Below, in pieces: positions 37,220 through 49,892 of a stretch of 64,000 nucleotides of DNA. The notes under the pieces are model-generated. The model was given only the letters and a program-made list of their open reading frames with translations, was not told the origin of the DNA and did no database searches. The first letter of the stretch is position 1. Each line of letters starts with the position of its first letter. The stretch is from Todiramphus chloris collaris (Eukaryota > Chordata > Aves > Coraciiformes > Alcedinidae): contig JANVCC010000011.1 in the NCBI GenBank assembly GCA_025345505.1, forward strand, positions 1,559,849-1,623,848, given 5' to 3'. A program made the position numbers and the translations under genes.

Positions 37220-38776
37220 CAAAGGGCAACAGGAGCAACCCACTGGGGCCATAGCTTCAACCTCAGGAAAACTTTGCTTAACCTTTTCTGGGTACTCTTT
37301 ACATCTCTAAGAGCTATGGTATCAAAGTTGCCAGTTTCCAGCACCTCCATCTTGTGACCGTTCCCTGATTCTCAGGATAAGCTGCCAATCACTGGGGGCA
37401 ACCATGCAGCCATAACCAAAGGATGCACTAAGCCCATCCACCTTTCTGTGAGCCAACAGAAGACAACCATCTCTCCTCTGGAAGACACACCATCACTGCT
37501 GTTATCATTTTATCCAGTTTGTGCTCCTGGACTGCACAGTTTGGGCACATTCTGACCCGGTTTCCAACCTCAGCCCAACTCACATCTTGGTGTGCAGGAG
37601 CTTGGAGTCAAGATCTGCACCTGATGATACAGGTCGTCCGTACGACTTCCCTCCCATCATTCTCACATCTGTCATTAGCACCTACCAAAATGGTGCCTTG
37701 ATTGGACACCCTGAGCTCTACAGTATGTCCCACAGCCCTTTGGGTTGGCCATAGGGTTCTTCCATGGCATTCTGCTCTTAGCCCACAGCACTCATAGTTG
37801 CATATGAGGTCCAAGGACAACAAACCCCTGGAAACAAGCAAAGAAACCATCAGGGTGACGAGGGGAGGAATGAGAATCAAAATGTCTGAGTAGGCAGTAA
37901 GTGCTCTGAAATAGGAGCAATGCTGAATGACAGCAAGTATCTTATTCCCATTCTGATACTTGAAAAAAGGGAGACAGCTGAGAGAGCTCTCACAAATTCT
38001 TATCTCTGTGTTAAACAGAAGATGTTATTAATCACAAACAAAACCCGGAGAACTAAAGCCACCAGCAGGTTTTGTCACAGCTTGATTTCCACCTTGGTCT
38101 CTCCTGTTCACCAGGGAGAGCTGCTCACCCAGCGCACTGTGAGGTCAGCAGAGACATCTAGTGGCAAAAAGAACTTAAAAATACGCATGGGAATAGCCCG
38201 GTGTGCTTTGTTTCATCTTTTGGACAGCTCGATTATCACCGCCTTTCTATCGCACATAAAAAGGACTGTTTGAGAGCTCAAGGCTGTATTTTTAACTGAT
38301 CTGTTGAAAAATGTATTGGAATGATGCTTTCCTAAATCTCCCAGATCCCGGCTTTACGGAGATAAAACACCTCTATAACTACTGTGTTTCCTGCCTGTCC
38401 TCAGCCTCTCAGGACGTTGCTCACCCCGACTCGCTCTTGCTTTTGGAGGAGTTGGAGATAACCGGTATCGTGTCTGCTTCTGGTTATGTTTCTTGGTCAT
38501 GTGTGAAGGTTTCTGTATGCCATTGCTGCTGGGCTGATTGATGTGATCCTGTTATACATCTCAGAACAATTATTTTTCCATCTGTTCTTTAAAAATATGG
38601 GTTTTGTTAAGAGCTTTTCAGATTTTGGCTTTGATGGTGCTGGGTTTTGTTTAAAGACTCACATTACCTATTATGTTGAACATCTTTGTGCAGCTGTTCC
38701 ATGTAGTCCAAGTCTGCTCTTCACTGGACACAAACCAGCCAATATTTTCAGCTCTGGCAGCCCTTAAGAAAAAGCA

Positions 38777-38801
38777 ACACACACACACACACACACACAC
38801 A
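38777..38801. repeat. (AC)n microsatellite
   Basis: Twelve AC units are followed by an A/C-rich tail to about 38845. It is a likely length-polymorphic marker. Confidence 0.95.
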
Positions 38802-39521
38802 ACCCAACCAAAAAAAATTAACAAAAACCCCACAAAAAACCCCAACCTTTAAGAATGTAACAAAGCAATGGCAAAATTTGGTTTCTCAGTAGAGCAGGTA
38901 GTTCTGTCAATTTACCTGCAGTGAAAATCTGGCTTATCTTCATTGAAGCCTGTGGTCCTTACTCTGGATTTATTCTACATGCACATACTATGGATTAAAA
39001 TACAATGGTGCAAATGAAGGACGTGAACACAAAACTGCCAGTCTAGGTAGGAAATTTTACTTTTCTAATGACTTTACAGGGTTCACTTACATCTCACAAA
39101 AGACATCTGGCCAACAATGGGAGATCATTGCTGCAACAGCAAGACAGTTAACTCAAGTGAGAGAAGACTGTGGCCCATACTTTAACGTGTATTTAGCAAT
39201 GTTCAGTACTACAATGCTTAAAGGACTTATGGGAACATTATAGTGTGAGGACGTGAGGAAGCAATCAAGAGATAAAGCGTGCAACCTAGAAGCCCACTTA
39301 GCAAGTCTCAGTGAATCACGTGGACTGTGGTACTCAACTATGCATGCGGTCGTACCCTGACCCGCTTGCAGAGTTTAATATTTTAACTCATTGAAAGCCA
39401 GTAGGCTGCAGCGTCTTACATGAACAAATACATTTGGAAAAGCTAAGTTTAGGCTCTGAAGTCAATTAGGCATTGCAAAGTGAAACACTGAAACACCTAA
39501 TCACCTGCTGGTTGGGCCAAA

Positions 39522-39555
39522 GGGACAATTAGAGATCTGGGACAATTAGAGATCT
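39522..39555. repeat. Perfect 17-base tandem duplication
   Basis: The unit GGGACAATTAGAGATCT occurs twice with no mismatch and no spacer, which suggests a recent slippage or repair event. Confidence 0.95.
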
Positions 39556-40264
39556 TCAAAGCACTTGCATCAGATATTTGACATGATTCCTTGCCAGCTG
39601 CAAAACATTAAAAGGTTTAGAGGATTCAGTGGAAAATGAAGGCAATACAAGGGGTTTTATTTAGTTACCCTTACAACTTTGGTAGTGACTTTTTGGTAGT
39701 GATTTTTTTTTCACAGTGATTCCTGACACATTTTAAGTTGCACAGAAAAGCACCACTTTTACCCGTAGTGTCTACATCAAATCCATTAAGCAAATGATGA
39801 AGACCATTCTTAAATCATTTGCAGCCTTTCAGCTGTGCTTAGAGGTGCTCTTGTGCACCTTGGTCCCCTCACTGTCATTCTTCCCTCTCTCCTTTTGACT
39901 TGACACATCTAGGAGAGAAAGTCTCCTCTACCTCCAAGCATCACTGAAGAGGCATCACAAAAAAAAAAGTCTGCAAGCATTCGCTGTGCTGGCTAAAGAG
40001 AACCACTTTTATCACTGAGACAGGGGGGTATCACCCAAAATGAAACCAGGGAGGATGTTCACCTCTGGAAGGGGCTACTGTTGTTCCCTTTCCTGACCTT
40101 CTGAGCAACACAGACCACAAAGTCCCTGCACACAGAGCAGCAAACAGCACCTACTTTCCCCATGGTCTGTCAGCTTGCACCCATGAGGTAGGGCTATTGC
40201 TGAAGGAGCTACAGCCCCCTTGCCTCCAATAGTACATCTGCATCTAGTTGGAGCTTCATCTTAC

Positions 40265-40445
40265 AGAAAAATGTCTAATTTAACTCTGAAGCCTTCATAT
40301 GATGAAGAATCCACCCTGCCTTTTAGTGACCTGCTTTACTGCTGATTACTTAGCCTGTTGAAAACAACTTTCTTCCACTCTGAACATAGCTGCCTTTCCC
40401 ATCAAGTCCTTGTCTCCAAACTTGATGACTTCCCAGTCCTTCTCT
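40265..40445 (-). mobile_element. Ancient, highly diverged CR1-like element
   Basis: The plus strand contains GATGAAGAATCCACCCTGCC and, at the expected spacing, CTGATTAC and CTTGT blocks corresponding to the old amniote CR1 3' coding region in reverse. Divergence is very high and the edges are uncertain. Confidence 0.4.
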
Positions 40446-40639
40446 GTTGGCAGGCAGTAACCCAAGAAACAAAGGACAACAGTATCTCTGCAGTTCAGAG
40501 TCATGTGAATATTAGTGGAGACATTATTTCTATCAAATAAGATATTTCAGGAATTGTTTTCTTGCCTGGAAGACCATTTGCAGAGCACAGCCCACATCCA
40601 TACACCCAAATACTCATCAAAAGACAGTTGCCTCAACTG

Positions 40640-40771
40640 TGCTACTGTGAGGTTGGACTCTGAGCAGCCTGGTCTAGTTCAGGGTATCCCTGCTCACTGC
40701 AGGGGTGCTGGACTAAACGACCTTCGGAGGCCCCTTCCATCCCTAGACATTCTATGATCCTATGATTCTAT
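40640..40771 (+). mobile_element. CR1 LINE 3' end, short
   Basis: The text GAGGTTGGACTCTGAGCAGCC leads through the CTCACTGCAGGGG block to two ATTCTATGATC-type tail units at 40771. Confidence 0.9.
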
Positions 40772-43700
40772 GCTGCCTGCTGAGAGCAACCCAAGGCCTG
40801 TGCTCTCCCTGGAAATTGTCAGAGAGCATGGCCAAAACCACACTGTGGAACAGGCACAACTACACAACCTACAATATTTCAGGACATTAGATGGGTCCAT
40901 GCCTTGGTCCTTGTTAGTTCCAGTACCTTTCAAAGGAAAGATTACCTGTATAAGGATAAAACCACTAAACCAGAGCTGTAATCAGTAATATTAAGCCTAA
41001 GGGAGGCTATGGCTTAGTGTGTGACTGAATCTCAAGCTACTAGGGAGAAGGAAGGGGACGGAAGAAAACTTTTGCTTCAGGCATCTTACCTTACCAACAC
41101 ATCCTAAAGAGATTATTTTTCCATTTTTCCCTGTGATGCTGGAGCTGCCCAGTGGCTACAGCAAGATACTGAGCTGTAGTTCTAGAGAGAATGGCAATTT
41201 CAGTGATGCTGCAAACCAAGGACATCCATCATTTCCCAGAAGAAAAAACCAACAATGGAGGAGTTGTCCAGTCTATTCTCTTTTGGGAATGGGGAAGATA
41301 TAAACTAAAAGTAATTATTTAGCTGGCAGAACTGGGAAGACATTTTTTTCTGAGTATTATTGCTGTAATGTAGGAATCAGTGAATGTGGCTTTATCACTT
41401 GATACTTCATTTCAGTGCAAGTCCAAAGAGCTCAAATCCACAACAGACTGAGCTCTAAATACCTCCTCAGGACAGACTTGGCTGCTGTTCCCTGAAACCT
41501 CTTCCTTCTCTTTTTTCATCATTATTAGACTTGCTCTCTCAGTGTCAAGTCACGAGGTGGAGGGAAAAGCTTGGCCAGAGAGTGGACAACTCAGAGGTTT
41601 TACAAAGCTCCTTGGCATCAGTTCCATCTCCCAAATTATTGCTTTTCAGTGATTAAATAATAGTAAGTCAGTCCAAAAAGCCAGGCTATTTGCAGGAGAG
41701 ATTCAAGACAATCTCTGAACCTTTCAAATCAGGCTATTTGTCTAAATATTTAGCTATGAGCAACAAAGCATACAATCACTTACTGAAAGGTGAGTAAGCA
41801 AGAACTTTATTCTGACCCAGAAATTATTACAATCTTTAAGTCCCTTTGATGGTCTCTCGGTGTCACCATTTCTCAGAATGGCTGCAGTGCTGAGAAATCT
41901 GAAATTAAATGAAAGAAGACATTCGAGTGGTGCTTGATTTCAAAGGCACTGGCCACGAGCATACTGCTAGAAAGCATTTTGGGCAGGGGCTGCAAATGAA
42001 CCAGCTTAAACCTAAGGCATCCACCATCACCAGTCTCATTAGAAAATCTGGACACATTTGCCAGTGAGAGATGCTCTTCTTCTTGGCTTGCCTTGCACAT
42101 CCCTACTGCTCCTGAGCACATTTAGATTAATGCAAAGAAGGTGAATATATCTAAATGCAGGTGGCTCTCTGTGGTAGGCAGACAACTCCATAGGGCCATG
42201 CTGAAGGCTGCCAAGCAGGAATTTAGCGTTGTCTCTGTTTGCACAGAAGGACCTCAGTGACTTGGAAAGCACAGAAGAAGGAAATGTTTTCTTCATGACA
42301 TACTATGGGCTGCCTACGATCAGCATCCTTTCTTGGCAGCTGGGCTTGATAAATGTTGTCAGCAGCCTGGGAGTCCTTCTGGGCTTCCAGTGTCAAGAAC
42401 GAATCTGAAGCAATCAGACAGGGACAAACATCCCTATGCCAGAATTGGTCTGGTCACGCTAAAGAGAGACCTTATGCAACTGAGTTGGAAGACTGAATCC
42501 TTCAGAATATATTTAGTTTGAACTGCTTACTTGGAATAATAAAGTTTACTCATCTAGACTTTTGTACATTATCCAGTGCTATTATATGTATCACATTTTA
42601 AGATGAAAAGAATGTTAACAGACCTGGCTTTCCAATAGAAAAAAAAAAAAAAAAAAGTTAATTAATTACCCTGTTCGTCTCCTAGAATATACTAAGTTGC
42701 CAGGCAGGGTGGTGTTAACAGTTTTGCATGCTCTTACATAGGCTGTTCTTTGACTTGAAATTTTTAGCACAGTTTCTGAAAGAAAAAGAATCTTTTAAAG
42801 CCTGTAATTGTGCCTGGGTGTTTGTGTGAGCTTATCAAGCCTTCCACTCGTACCTTTGAACCTACTGGCCGATTTCATACAAATATGGCGAAGGAAGACA
42901 GGTCTTGCAGGGCTACAAGAGGCAGAGATCCCTGAGTTTCCCTCACTACAGGAAATAGCTGGATGTGGGCATCACATCCAGTTATTTATCAGACATCAGA
43001 GAATCCACAAAGGCGAGCTTCCCTTGGAAATACAAATCAAGATGAAATTAAGCTTTTTTGGCTCTGATAATCCCAAAACAACTTCAATTCTTCTCTTCAG
43101 CAGAGGGAGGCGATGGTGTGCCTTGCACACGTATCTCCCAGAGAGAAAAAAGGTCACATCACACATTTCCTCTGCAATCCTTCCCATAATAAACTTTTTA
43201 AAAATCTCTGCTCCATCCCTGTGTTTCCAGCTTGACATTGGGAAATTTGGAACAAATTTACCTTTCAGTACTACCACATTCAGACAACATAAAGTGGTAG
43301 CTTAGAGGTGCTGCAGGACACACAAGACTCTTTTCAATATTCCCAGCATTTATAAAGACCCACAGAAGGGGGGATCTGAGCCTTCATTTTGATCCAAAGC
43401 TTTAGAGCAGTTTAGTTTGGCCTCCTTTAGAGCTGCAGGACAAGAGAACTACAGCCATTTGTTCTGAAACCATAAATCTCACAGGCTATAAAGTGGTTTC
43501 CTAATCCTTTTATTTTACAGGGCACACATTTTCTCAGTGAGCCGTGCCCCGTCTTAGATGTGATTTGGAGAAATCTGCATGAGGAAACCATTGCAGTCTT
43601 CGGATTTCTTCAGCTGTTGTATTTTCCTTATTTTCTGGGCTGTCTGCTTGCACAAATTAGGTGCTCCAACCTGCCACAACCACCCTGTAGAAGGAAAATA

Positions 43701-45104
43701 AAAGGACCAGCAGCAGCACCACAACAAAGTTGAACTCGGAGACACAAAAAAAAACATGTTGTGGAAATTCACTGGACTAATCTTTGTCCTAAACTAACAA
43801 ACACAAACAAAAACACCAACCAACCAACCCCAAACCAAACCAAACCCAAACAAACAAACAAAACAAAACCAACAACCAAAGAACCAACATCAACAAAGCA
43901 ATAACAACAACAACAACAAAACCAACTGAGAAATTAAGGCACTTCTGCAAAAAGAAAAAGGGGGAGACACATCTGAGCAAACAGATTTTGAGGTCTGTGG
44001 ACCATCCTTTCACTGGGCAGGATCAAAGTAACTCTGTTGGAGTACATAAACTGGGATGCTGGTGGTCTAGAATACAAAAAAAACAGGGGAGGGCTCTGCT
44101 GAAGTTGCCTGCGATCGTTTCTACTGCAACAAAATCCTGCACTTAAACATCTGACTGCTGTTGAGAAGGCGATGTGGAAAAAAATAGAAGGAATAGCACA
44201 AAACACATATGACATTCACTCCTTTGGTCCTTCCATGTCCTTCTGCTGTGGTGCATCCTGTCCCACACCAGCAGCACAGCACTGGCTCCACTCTCTCATG
44301 CTGAGATGGCGCAGGCAGGTGATGGCATCCTGTCCGGCTGAGGGAAAATGCTTCAGAAAACACCTCCTTTCGTGGCAGCTTAGCAGCTATCATTCATGCT
44401 TTGCACATGCCTGAACATGTCAGTCTCTGCCATATCCATCACGTGATGTAGTAAGTTCATGAGGTGGCTAGATATGAAGCTGAAGACAGGGGTTACACTC
44501 ATTTGTGAGACCTGGAGGACCTCATATGAGGGACAGAGTCAAGGAGGATGGGAGATATTTCTGTAACAGTGCAAGGAAGCTGGTATCCTCTTGGCAAACA
44601 TCTCCTCCTCATCAGTGCCATGCACAGGTGGAGAACATACGAATGGATGTGCAGATCATGCCACAGGGAGAGGAAGCCAAGCTCTGCAAGTTACTGGCAG
44701 ATCTCCATGCAGCAGCCAAGGTCACATCAGCAGTTCCCATCTCCATTACCATTTCCTGCCCTGATCCTATGTGATGGCAGGGTGATACTTTGCAAAGAAT
44801 CAAGGGAATCATCAGTAATTTTCTTTCATAAAGGGATATGGCCACAATTTATTCATAAAAGTAAAAGCAAATAAAACAAAGAAAGAGACAGAGCTGTCAA
44901 ACACAGCACTTCTCTCTTGGGCCTCCAAGTACCACAATGGTCAGAGCTTGGCATACTTCAGAGGTTGTCCTTTTTCAAACACTTCCAGGGACAACTGCTC
45001 TTGAGCATTAAAATGTCCTTCATTACAAAGTGTGGGTTTCATTTTAATAATTCCCTACATCACAATGTGAGTTTGCATGCTCAGGAAGAGTGAGCCAAAT
45101 GCTA
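40772..45104. other. Intergenic, unique sequence with A/C-rich tract
   Basis: The 165-codon plus frame at 42808-43305 is not recognised as a gene, although a short zinc-finger-linker-like motif occurs in it. A 17-A run lies at about 42640 and the A/C-rich tract at 43.8 kb. Confidence 0.5.
43790..43925. repeat. A/C-rich low-complexity tract
   Basis: The stretch is built of interleaved AAAC, CCAA and CAA units with almost no G or T. It produces hydrophobic artefactual frames on the minus strand. Confidence 0.9.
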
Positions 45105-46145
45105 GAGCCGAATCATGTATTAAGTAATACTAAAGAAAAAGAGGGGAGATTTATACTAGATACAAGGAATAAATTTTTTATCCTGAGGATGGTGAGACAG
45201 TGGCACAGCTTGCCCAGAGAGGTGGTTGACACCCCATCCCTGAAACATTCAAGGTCAAGTTGGATGAGGCTTTGAGAAACCTGTTATAGTTGTGAGAATA
45301 TCAGAGAATCATAAAATCGTTCTGGTTGGAAGAGACCTTTAAAATCATTAGGTACAACTGTTAATCCAGCACTGCCAGGTCACCACTAAACCATGTCCAT
45401 CAGCACCACATCTCCATGGCTCTGAAACTCCTCCAGGGATGGGGACTCCACCACCGCCCTGGGCAGCCTGGAACAGGCCTTGACAACCCTTTCAGGGAAG
45501 AAATTGTTCCTCAGGTCGACCTTAAATCCCACCCTGGCACAACTTGAGGCTCTTTCCTCTTGTCCTATTGCTTGTTCCTTGGGAGAAGAGACTGACCCCC
45601 ACCTTGCTCCAACCTCCTTGCAGGGAGTTGTTGAGAGCGAGAATGTCTCCCATAAGCCTCCTTTTCTCCAGGCTAAATGACCCCATGTCCCTCATCCATT
45701 CCTCACAAGACTTGTTCTCTAGAAGTTTCACCAGCTTCATTGCCCTTCTCTTGCCATGCTCTAGCCCCTCAATGTCCTTTTTGGAGTGAGGAGCTCAAAA
45801 CTGAACCCAGGATTTGAGGTGCAGCCTCCCCAGTGCCCAGTCCAGGGGGATGATCCCTGCCCTAGTCCTGCTGGCCACACCAGTGATGATCCAAGCTATG
45901 ATGCCTGGCCTTCTTGGCCACCTGAGCACATGCTGGCTCATCTTCATCTGGCTGTCGACCACACATCCTTTTCTGATGGGCAGTTACCAGTTCTCCAAGC
46001 TTGGAATGTTGCAGGGGGTTGTTGTGACCCAAGGGCAGGACCAGTCACTTGGATTTGTTGAATCTCATACCATGTTCCAGCTCACTGCAGGGGCATTGGA
46101 TTAGATGACCTTTAACCAAAACATTCTATGATTCTGAGATTCTAA
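45105..46145 (+). mobile_element. CR1 LINE 3' fragment split by a nested CR1
   Basis: Plus-strand CR1 text runs from about 45105 (GGAGATTTATACTAGATAC; the frame reads FILRMVRQWHSLPREVVDTPSL) to about 45296, where it breaks off at CCTGTTATAGTTGT. It resumes at about 46073 with CTCACTGCAGGGGCATTGG and ends with ATTCTATGATTCTGAG near 46145. The two pieces are consecutive in a CR1 consensus, so they are one element interrupted by the minus-strand copy between them. Confidence 0.85.
45297..46072 (-). mobile_element. CR1 LINE 3' fragment inserted in another CR1
   Basis: The 3' end (reverse of ATTTTATGATTCTCTGA) lies at 45301 and the copy extends about 770 bases into ORF2. A minus-strand open frame at 45522-45740 reads the ORF2 C-terminal text (MGSFSLEKRRLMGD). 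It shares a distinctive 3' block, AAAATCATTAGGTACAACTG, with the copy at 47.7 kb, so the two belong to the same subfamily. Confidence 0.92.
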
Positions 46146-47719
46146 GTGTCAAAGAAATAATATCACACAATGAACATATGAACATCTTTTTCATATATTA
46201 GATACAGTACAGTGAAGTGCGGAGAGCGCAGAAAAAGCCACATTTCACACTTAGTTCTGCTGAGCTTGTATCAAATCATAAATGTGCGATAAATTTCCAG
46301 AACAGTATTTCAAGAGTTAACTGCAGCATCTGGAAAGTCTGTTCTGAAACACACTGACCTCAAGGATTACAGGAAATTTGCACAGGCACAATCATTCTGC
46401 ATTTACCTCAAATCTCACCCGTGTGAAAAACGTTTAGTTGCCCACTTTGCATGCCTAGTGAGAAATGGTTACTGCCACATTTTCTTCCTAGTATTTGGTT
46501 TTGCTCCTTGCTCTTTGCTTTTTTTTTTTTTTTTTAATACAGTAAGGAAACATAAGAATGTCAGGTCTAAAGTGACTGCTCTGTAATACAGTACATATTT
46601 TTACTCCCCATGGAGAAGGATTGCCAAGTTTAAATAACAAAAAAATGTTCTGCCCCTCAACCTGAGGCAGTAACACTTGTTACTTACCTATAAAAGTAAG
46701 CAAAAAAAGCCAACACTAAACAAAAAGCTTTGCTCACTGCTCACTCTGCACTCACCCTAATTAGATGAGCCATCTAATAAATTGAAAAGCAAAACAAAAT
46801 AAAAGGGAGATTTAATTTCTCTTTTCCTGTTAGGAAAATGAGTTGGATTGGATTGGTACAGACATATGACTTCACATAGTTACATCCAAGTTTTTCAGAT
46901 GAAACTTTCTGTAAACTGGGAAAATGATCTGTGAATTGCTGCTTTCCTTCATGGTTCATTCAGGGTGAATGAAACTCTGTTTTTATGATGAAATATTTTA
47001 CTTTGATGTTATCTAGACACACGTTTGTCTTAATTTGTCTTCAATTTAATCTTGAGAGGATAAAACATTTATGACATTGTTTCACAACAGATTACGACTG
47101 TTTATTTAATTTTATATAATTATTGTTGAATCAAAAATACCAATTATTTTATAGTTCTGTTTCCAAATTCTTTCTTAGAGGAGGAGAAGTGGTTCCTGTG
47201 TAAAGGCTGTAATATATTCAAGCACCCCTAAAAAAAAGGATTGTAAAACTACATACTTATAACTCTTTATGCCTTTAGCACATTGAAATATCTACTGTGC
47301 AGCAGCTCTGGGAGAAGCAAGGAGTGCAAGACACATTTTTATATGACCTAGCACAAGTCTTACATGTAATAAGATATTACCAAATTGTCTGTAAATTAAA
47401 ATCTTAGTGGAGCTCTGCTCCACTCAGGGAAAGTATCGCAATACTTCAGGAAATACTGATTTGATGGAAATGAAGAAATTACTATATATTAACTTTGTAA
47501 TTAGATAAACACAGGAGGTAGGTTTCTGAGTCAGGTGTGGATATTTAATATTTCAAATGGATGTTACCCACCTACGCTCCTTCCTTACACTCACACTCCT
47601 GTCTCCAACCTGTTCCCACCTTCTTTTATGCAGAGATGCTCAGTCTCAGGATGCAAGTGTCAATGTGAAGAAGAGCGTGTGAAGTTGAATTGTTCATAAA
47701 CTGCTGTCACTGTGAGAGG
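46146..47719. other. Intergenic, AT-rich unique sequence
   Basis: No coding or mobile element was seen. It is AT-rich with a T run at 46519-46536 and the homeodomain-type palindrome at 46757. Confidence 0.5.
46757..46764. promoter_or_regulatory. Palindromic homeodomain-type site CTAATTAG
   Basis: A perfect CTAATTAG palindrome lies in repeat-free AT-rich DNA. It is a single motif, so function is only a possibility. Confidence 0.2.
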
Positions 47720-48160
47720 AATCACAGAATCATAGATTGGTTTTGGTTGGAAAAGACCTTTAAAATCATTAGGTACAACTGTTAACCCAGCACTGCCAGG
47801 TCACCACTAAACCATGTCTTAAAGCACCACTTCTCCGCAGCTTTGAAACCCTTCCAGGGACAGGGACTCCACCACTGCCCTGGGCAGCCTGGGACAAGCC
47901 TTGACAACCCTTTCAGGGAAGAAATTGTTCCTCAGGTCCAACCTTAACCTCCCCTGGCACAACTTGAGGCTCTTTCCTCTTGTCCTGTTGCTTCTTCCTT
48001 GGGAGAGGAGACTGACCCCACCTGGCTCCAACCTCCTTTCAGGGAGCTGCTGAGAGGAAGAAGGTCTCCCCTGAGCCTCTTTTTCTGCCCTGGAGCAAAT
48101 TGAGGCTGTTTCTTCTTGTCCTATTACTTGTTCCTTGAGAGAAGAGATTGATGGTGCTGT
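47720..48160 (-). mobile_element. CR1 LINE 3' fragment with partial internal duplication
   Basis: The 3' end is at 47726 (TCACAGAATCATAGATTGG), followed by the same subfamily block as the copy at 45.3 kb. The segment 48085-48155 repeats, with divergence, the segment 47951-48020 (both carry the AACTTGAGGCT/AAATTGAGGCT and CTTCTTGTCCT blocks). The copy therefore contains a duplicated or mosaic piece. Confidence 0.9.
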
Positions 48161-49858
48161 TATGGGAGAAGAAAATGCTTAAATAATCAAACCCACATGG
48201 AATGAGTTTCTAAGAGTCTTCCTCTGCCATTGATCCTTCCTTGTCTACTGCTGGCAAAGCATGAATCCAATGATGTTAGGAGAAGCTGTCTTCTTCGCTT
48301 TTATGAATACCATGGACTGTACGTTCTTCCCCCAAATTACCTCACCCTTGCTACCCCTTCTCTTTAAGTATTGTTTGTCTTGTTTCTGCTGTTTCTCATC
48401 ATGTCATATCTGGAAGTCTTCTGGGCTAGAGACATTGTTCTATAGCACTAGAGAGGTCTTTTAGACACCTTGATATAATGTCCTAATACACTGTAAATTT
48501 TTCATGTGACCAGATGGAGGCCATAATCACTTCAAATATCTGATAACTGGGCCTTATATCCCGGAGCTTCTATGAAAATAGACTGATGACATAGAAAATA
48601 TTCCAGAAATGGGGGTCATATGAATACCCATGATTATATCTACATGGTCTTTTGCATACGAAAGAGAGTTCACCTGTGTCCCAAGCCAACCATGTATCCT
48701 GGAGCCATCTCCTCAAGTTCAGGAGGGTGTATTGGTTCTGCTTTCAACTGCAGGTTCCTGGTTCACAGTCTGCTTGGAGCACAGACAGAACACAGGATAA
48801 AGTTTGCCTGCAAAGACCAGAGTCCTACAGAACAACAACAGAGAAGTCCATGATCCACAAGATTTACCATTCATGTGAAGCAGGACAGAGTGGAACATGA
48901 TGACACAAATCAACATTTTAAAATCTGAGAGCACAGAAAAGATAAAGGGCAAACAGTAAACTGTGTAGATCCATATGATCTGATCCAACAGCACAGTATG
49001 AATCCATACAATCTGGTATCTAACCCAACTCCTTGTTGATAGAGTATGTTCAGCTAAGCATGCACAGCAGTTGACTATGTGGCCATCACATCTTTAAACA
49101 TTGTCAATCTGTTAGGAAAGAAAGAGTAGAAATGCTGCAACTTTTTGGCCACTTGTGGTGGCTTGCTCTGTATTTAAACAACAGGTAATGATTGTACCTA
49201 CAACAAGCTTGTCAACCCAAGAAAGAAAAATCTGAATAAGTAGCTGTTCCAAGTGGATCCTGGCTACTGGCTGCTTATAGCCAGTAGGTAAATCATCTCT
49301 TGGGGGTTGTGCTATTTAGGATTATAGATTCCTGATTAATACACAGTACTGTAGTAAAGGCTATTTTCTCCACTCACACCCAAGGGGACACTTAGGGGAC
49401 ACTCCAGTGTAAAGCCTACAAACTTTCTTCATCAGTTTGAGCTGTTTTAAGGTCACCTTTTCCCCAAAGACTGTAAGGGTAATTCCCTTGGCTGGGCTCC
49501 CTGAATAGCCAAGGTTACAGAAGGAAAGCACAAATCTTTCTTTAGTATTTGAAGAAAAGTGAAGAAAAACTTGATGGTTTTCTACATTTGTGTACCGTAA
49601 AAGCAGAATTTTAGGATAGGAGAAGAAACAGGAGGCTAGGTGAGAAAATGGATGGGTTTGTATGCTTAAACAGTAAACCTAACCCAACACATCTGGCAAA
49701 TATGTCCTGCTCAGAATAGAAGAGAGTCTCCTGAAGATAAGACGCAGTGATTAACATGTAAATGGGAATTCAGAAGTGAATGCAACTTTGTAGACCAAAA
49801 AAGTGAAGAACTGTTGGGCTGAATTTGGAAAGAGGAAAGTAAATGGAGTAAAGTAGGG

Positions 49859-49892
<34 letters not shown>

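Larger units (their letters stand above)
37220..40264. other. Intergenic, unique sequence
   Basis: No gene was recognised. It holds the AC microsatellite at 38.8 kb and the 17-base tandem duplication at 39.5 kb. The 117-codon frame at 37920-38273 has no domain similarity. Confidence 0.5.

Noticed and set aside
42808-43305. 165-codon open frame on plus as a gene
   Set aside because: No family similarity apart from one short zinc-finger-like motif, no splice or promoter context.
43789-44013. Hydrophobic frame rich in Val, Leu and Phe on minus
   Set aside because: Produced by the A/C-rich low-complexity tract; no real membrane protein.
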